A stretch of DNA of 64,000 bases from the NCBI GenBank assembly GCA_032128395.1, contig JAQBGV010000184.1, forward strand, positions 1 to 64,000, in the 5' to 3' direction. The stretch is from JAQBGV01 sp032128395. Lineage in GTDB: Bacteria > Planctomycetota > UBA8108 > UBA1146. The notes below the pieces were generated by a model. It saw only the letters and a list, made by a program, of their open reading frames with translations, searched no databases and was not told the origin of the DNA. The translations under genes and the position numbers were made by a program. Below are positions 60,767-64,000 of the stretch, piece after piece (positions within the stretch are counted from its first letter, which is position 1; every line of letters starts with the position of its first letter).

Positions 60767-60852
60767 CCCTCGAGTCTCCCCAAACTCGACCCCGATCCGG
60801 GAGCGACCGCACGAGTGTCGGATCCAAGTCGGGGTCGGGTTCGCTCCAACCC

Positions 60853-60882
60853 TGGATTTCACACCCAACTGCCGCTTACAAT
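60853..60882 (+). promoter_or_regulatory. Possible promoter of the multi-PDZ gene
   Basis: TACAAT (60877-60882) is a good -10 in GC-rich sequence; TGGATT (60853-60858) 18 bp upstream is a poor -35. The gene starts about 75 nt downstream. Confidence 0.35.
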
Positions 60883-60957
60883 TCGACTTCGGCGGGTGGT
60901 TCACGCGCGCCGCCCCCGCGACCCGTGTCGACCGATGCCGGTGGAGAGGCAAACACG

Positions 60958-63003
60958 ATGAAGACGCTTCCTGGACGAACTCCTCTTGTAGTGATTCTGT
61001 TGCTCGGAATCACCCTGCTCGTTCCGATCGGAATGCGGGCGGTCGTCGCCGCGACGCCGGACGAGACCGCGATCTCCCTCGACGATGACCTCGAGCAGCT
61101 GAAACAGCGCTTCGAGAACGAGATCGAGAAGATGCGCGCGGAATTCCAGCGCGAACTCGAGCGGGTGCAGGGAACAGATCAGCGCACCGAACTGCGCAGA
61201 GCGCGGGAGCGCATCGAAGAACTCGAGCAAGAGAACGCCAGACTGCGGCGTGCGGTCCGAGAGCTCCGCGGTGCCGCAGGAGCGGGCGGTGAGGCAGGAG
61301 CGGAGAGGGAGCGCTTGCCAGAGCCACGCGGCGAACGTCCTCGCGGGATGCTCGGAGTGACCCTCTCGGGCGCCGATCCCGAACTCGCAGAGAGTCTCCG
61401 GGTCGATGCCGAGAATTGTGTGCAGATCACCGGGATCCAGGCTGGGAGTCCGGCGGCCCGGATGGGGCTGCGCTCCGGCGACATGATCACTTCGTTCGAT
61501 GGCAACGAGGGGAACCTCGAGGCGTTCGTCGCACACATGAGTAAGAAGCGCGCCGGCGACGAGGTCGTCATCACGTACGCCCGTCGCCAGGAGTCCGGCG
61601 ACATTTTGCGAATCACCGGACGCACCGAGTTGATGGCGTGGCGCGAGCCGACTGCGACCGACCTTCGGCCGTTGATCGTGGCAGAGCCTCGCAACGACCC
61701 TCCTCCCTCCAGGGGACCGATCTCTCTCGGGGTCTCCGTCGTCGCGAGCGAAGCGGGGAACGGAGTCGTGGTCACCGATGTGACGGAAGATGGGAATGCC
61801 GCCGCGGCGAAGATCGAGACCGATGACCGGATCGTCCGTTTCGGGGAGAGCACGATCGGTTCGATCGACGATCTGCGCGGTGCGTTGCAGCAAGTCTCCT
61901 CGGGGGACGCGGTCACGATCCAGTTCGTCCGCGGAGGCGCCCAGTGGCAGAGCCGAGTGCGACTCTCCCATCGCGCTGGCAGCGCCGAGATTCTTCACGG
62001 CCCCGATCGAGTCGGGGGGGGTGAAGTGCGTGGAGATGGCGGCTCGAATCGCCAGCCCGGATTCCTCGGCATCGCCATCGATCCGGAGGCGGAAGGGCTC
62101 GCGGTCGGAGAGGTCGTGGCGGGGAGCACCGCCGAGGCGATGGGACTCTTGGTCGGAGATCGGATCGTCTCCGTCAACGACTCCCGGGTTCGTACCAGCG
62201 CTGAGCTGAGATCTGCCCTCACCGCCCTTTTCGCCGGCGACCGCATCTTCATGACGGTGCGCCGCGGCGGGGCGAGGCAGAACGTCGAAGGGACCCTCGG
62301 GGCGCGTCCGGAGGAGCGCGAGCAGTCCCGGGTACCGGTGGCGAGCCCGGCGAGGGTTCGCACCGTTGCCGCACGAACGGCTGAGGCCGCTCTCGTGAAC
62401 GCTGCCGCTCCCACCGTCGAGCCCCGAGGCGAGCTCGGGGTGATCGTCGTCGAGCGCGAGGGTGCCGTCGTCATCGAGGAAATCCCCCGAGGGAGCGCGG
62501 CGGGGGCCGCCGGGGCCCGGAGCGGCGACACGATCCGCCGGATCGAGGGGCGCACGGTCGACGGATTCGCATCGATCGAGACCGTCCTCACCAGCCGCAG
62601 CGCTGGAGATCGGATCGCGCTCACGGTCGAGAGGGACGGACGGCCGATCGAGCTCCGAGTGACCTTGGCCGGGGCGACTCGAGACGTGCCCCTTCCGAGC
62701 AAGCCCCTCGAGGCCACGACTCCGGTGCGACAGATCGCTCCCGTCGGCACGCCACACCTCGGTCTCGAGGTCGAGGAGCGCGCCGACGGAATCTGGATCG
62801 TCGCGATCGATTCCGGAGCCCCCGCCGCCTCGGCCGGACTGCGGATCGGGGACCGCGTGCTCACCCTCGGGGGGATCGAGGTCACCGATCTCGGTTCGAT
62901 GCACAGAGCGGTCGACGGGCTGCGCGGGCAAGAGTCCTCCGAAGTCACCGTTTGGCGCGGAGACCACGAGGAGCGCCGTGAGGTGACCCCCCAACCGCGG
63001 TGA
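60958..63003 (+). CDS. Secreted multi-PDZ protein with N-terminal coiled coil
   Basis: 681 residues. A signal anchor (LVVILLLGITLLVPIGMRAVVAA) is followed by a coiled coil (about 40-105; LEQLKQRFENEIEKMRAEF) and at least four, probably five, PDZ domains, each with a GV/GI carboxylate loop and the G-D-x-I turn: LGVTLSGADPE...LRSGDMITSFDG, LGVSVVASEAGNGVVVTD, FLGIAIDPEAEGLAVGE...VGDRIVSVND, LGVIVVEREGAVVIEE...RSGDTIRRIEG, LGLEVEERADGIWIVAID. No protease domain or catalytic triad was seen, so it is a scaffold or sensor rather than DegP/HtrA. ATG 60958 follows GGAGAGG. The stop overlaps the aroK start. Confidence 0.88.
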   Translation: MKTLPGRTPLVVILLLGITLLVPIGMRAVVAATPDETAISLDDDLEQLKQRFENEIEKMRAEFQRELERVQGTDQRTELRRARERIEELEQENARLRRAVRELRGAAGAGGEAGAERERLPEPRGERPRGMLGVTLSGADPELAESLRVDAENCVQITGIQAGSPAARMGLRSGDMITSFDGNEGNLEAFVAHMSKKRAGDEVVITYARRQESGDILRITGRTELMAWREPTATDLRPLIVAEPRNDPPPSRGPISLGVSVVASEAGNGVVVTDVTEDGNAAAAKIETDDRIVRFGESTIGSIDDLRGALQQVSSGDAVTIQFVRGGAQWQSRVRLSHRAGSAEILHGPDRVGGGEVRGDGGSNRQPGFLGIAIDPEAEGLAVGEVVAGSTAEAMGLLVGDRIVSVNDSRVRTSAELRSALTALFAGDRIFMTVRRGGARQNVEGTLGARPEEREQSRVPVASPARVRTVAARTAEAALVNAAAPTVEPRGELGVIVVEREGAVVIEEIPRGSAAGAAGARSGDTIRRIEGRTVDGFASIETVLTSRSAGDRIALTVERDGRPIELRVTLAGATRDVPLPSKPLEATTPVRQIAPVGTPHLGLEVEERADGIWIVAIDSGAPAASAGLRIGDRVLTLGGIEVTDLGSMHRAVDGLRGQESSEVTVWRGDHEERREVTPQPR

Positions 63004-63548
63004 GTCCTGCGAGTTCTCGGGGGCTCGCTTCTCGGATCGCGCTCCTCGGATTGCGAGGTTCCGGGAAGACGACGGTCGGGAGGCTCCTCGCAGCCCGTCT
63101 CGGCGTTCCCTGGCACGACACCGATCATTCGATCGCAGCAACGACGCTCGCTTCCCCCGCCGAGCTTCTCTCGAGCGGCAGGATCGCGGAGCTTCGTGCT
63201 GCGGAGTGCCGGGTCGTCGCCGAACTCTCCCAGCTCACCGCGGCCGTCATCTCCCTCGGAGGCGGCGCCGTGGAGAGCCCGGAAGTTCTCGCCGCGCTCC
63301 ACGACTGGCGTGCATTTCTTCTCGATGCCCCCGATGCGGAACTCGCTCGCCGCATCGCCGGGGACCCCTCGCCGCGCCCTCCGCTCACCGATCGGACGCC
63401 GCTCGAAGAGATCGCCATCCTGAGAGAACGACGCTTCGCTCTTTACACTGCGCTCGACCCGGTGATCATCGCGACCGCGTTCCGCTCACCGACCGAGATC
63501 GTCGACGAGATCTTGATACGTCTCGCCGAAGGGGAAGAGTCTTCGTGA
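63000..63548 (+). CDS. aroK: Shikimate kinase
   Basis: 182 residues. Walker A G17-L-R-G-S-G-K-T24, D40-T-D42 (shikimate-binding aspartate), AELRAAECRVVAEL with the conserved arginine and glutamate, ISLGGGAV, and RPPLTD in the lid region. It catalyses ATP-dependent phosphorylation of shikimate in aromatic amino acid synthesis. GTG 63000 overlaps the previous gene (GTGA). Closely similar gluconate kinases lack the DTD and GGG pattern. Confidence 0.92.
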   Translation: MSPASSRGLASRIALLGLRGSGKTTVGRLLAARLGVPWHDTDHSIAATTLASPAELLSSGRIAELRAAECRVVAELSQLTAAVISLGGGAVESPEVLAALHDWRAFLLDAPDAELARRIAGDPSPRPPLTDRTPLEEIAILRERRFALYTALDPVIIATAFRSPTEIVDEILIRLAEGEESS

Positions 63549-63618
63549 TCCGTTTGCTGAGTGGAGTTCGGCTGCGGGGGGCTCAGGAGTCGGGGTGTGG
63601 TCGGGGGAGTAGGGGCGA

Positions 63619-64000
63619 GTGACTCCGATCGATCTCTTCACCAGCTTCGCAACTCTCCTCGGAGCGTGTGTCGGCAGCTTCCTCAACGTCTGCATCTATC
63701 GCATTCCCACCGAGGGGATGACGATCGCCCGGCCACGAGGCTCGTTCTGTCCGAAGTGCCGTGCCCCGATTCGTTGGCACGACAACATCCCGATCCTCGC
63801 CTGGCTAGCCCTCGGCGGGAAGTGCCGCGCCTGTCGCGCTCCGATCTCCTGGCGATATCCGGTGATCGAGCTCCTGACCGCAGCCCTCTTTCTCGTCATT
63901 TGGCTCCGCTTCGGTCCCAGCGACGCGACCGAACTCCCATCGCTCGCGATGTGGGGGACGGTGGCCTTCTGGTGGGCGACCTTCGCCGCGATGTTGGTCA
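63619..64000 (+). CDS. Prepilin peptidase (PilD/GspO), N-terminal part (runs off the window)
   Basis: 127 residues are visible. GTG 63619 with GGGGAG/GGGGCG upstream. Begins TPIDLFTSFATLLGACVGSFLNVCIYRIP, then the cytoplasmic loop with two CxxC pairs (FCPKCRAPIRWHDNIP and KCRACRAPISWRYP), and a further membrane helix ELLTAALFLVIWLRFG. This is the A24 prepilin peptidase/N-methyltransferase family that processes pilins and pseudopilins such as the one at 24038-24637. The catalytic aspartates lie beyond the window end. Confidence 0.93.
   Translation, partial: MTPIDLFTSFATLLGACVGSFLNVCIYRIPTEGMTIARPRGSFCPKCRAPIRWHDNIPILAWLALGGKCRACRAPISWRYPVIELLTAALFLVIWLRFGPSDATELPSLAMWGTVAFWWATFAAMLV

Overview
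The window is 64 kb of high-GC bacterial chromosome. Genes are tightly packed, usually with ATGA, GTGA or TGATG overlaps. No phage, insertion sequence, CRISPR array or rRNA is visible. A planctomycete-like lineage is the best guess: cell-wall genes are present but the division cluster stops before ftsA/ftsZ, a secreted protein ends in dockerin-like repeats of the LLNFLF type, and there are ECF sigma/anti-sigma pairs, GspE-N-like modules and many small unrecognised proteins. This placement is inference; no rRNA is present to test it.

Layout. 1-1716: the start of dnaE on the minus strand and two small zinc-ribbon-like proteins. 2294-15431: a compact dcw cluster (mraZ, small ORF, rsmH, ftsL-like, ftsI, murE, murF, ftsW, murG, LysM protein, murC, murB, ftsQ-like). 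It lacks mraY, murD, ddl, ftsA and ftsZ, and its rsmH has a disrupted reading frame. 15612-18030: a small GspE-N-like protein and a large membrane-anchored protein. 18347-23910: a chaperone operon (two different groEL genes without groES, dnaJ, grpE) ending in two small zinc-ribbon genes (FmdB-like, yacG). 24038-31908: a pseudopilin-like gene, a consensus promoter with a structured leader, three envelope-type genes, and a minus-strand set (TPR metallopeptidase, TonB-like protein, tilS). 32008-36296: purB, rsgA and an ECF sigma/FecR-type anti-sigma pair. 36414-43090: envelope and signalling genes with several GspE-N-like modules around hemW. 43202-46628: a second sigma/anti-sigma pair, a repeat-rich membrane protein and a lipoprotein. 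46629-50932: gene-poor sequence rich in 13-17 bp tandem repeats, holding a histone-H1-like gene and a PKD/dockerin secreted protein. 50933-59086: an efflux operon with one adaptor and two RND pumps. 59139-59224: tRNA-Leu(GAG) with clear promoter and terminator. 59597-64000: aminotransferase, multi-PDZ protein, aroK and the start of a prepilin peptidase gene.

How the genes work together. The dcw block makes UDP-MurNAc peptides (MurB, MurC, MurE, MurF), lipid II (MurG) and septal peptidoglycan (FtsW/FtsI with FtsL/FtsQ-like partners). The MurE motif indicates meso-diaminopimelate. The chaperone block covers folding of new proteins. Pseudopilin, GspE-N and prepilin peptidase genes suggest a type II secretion or type IV pilus machine whose main operon lies elsewhere.

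The points most worth a second look are the rsmH frame defects, the reduced dcw cluster, the structured leader behind a perfect promoter at 25017, a 68-bp repeat that carries the stop codon of two unrelated genes, the clustered GspE-N modules that may bind c-di-GMP, an anti-sigma protein with a pseudopilin-like C-terminus, and duplicated hairpins after tRNA-Leu.
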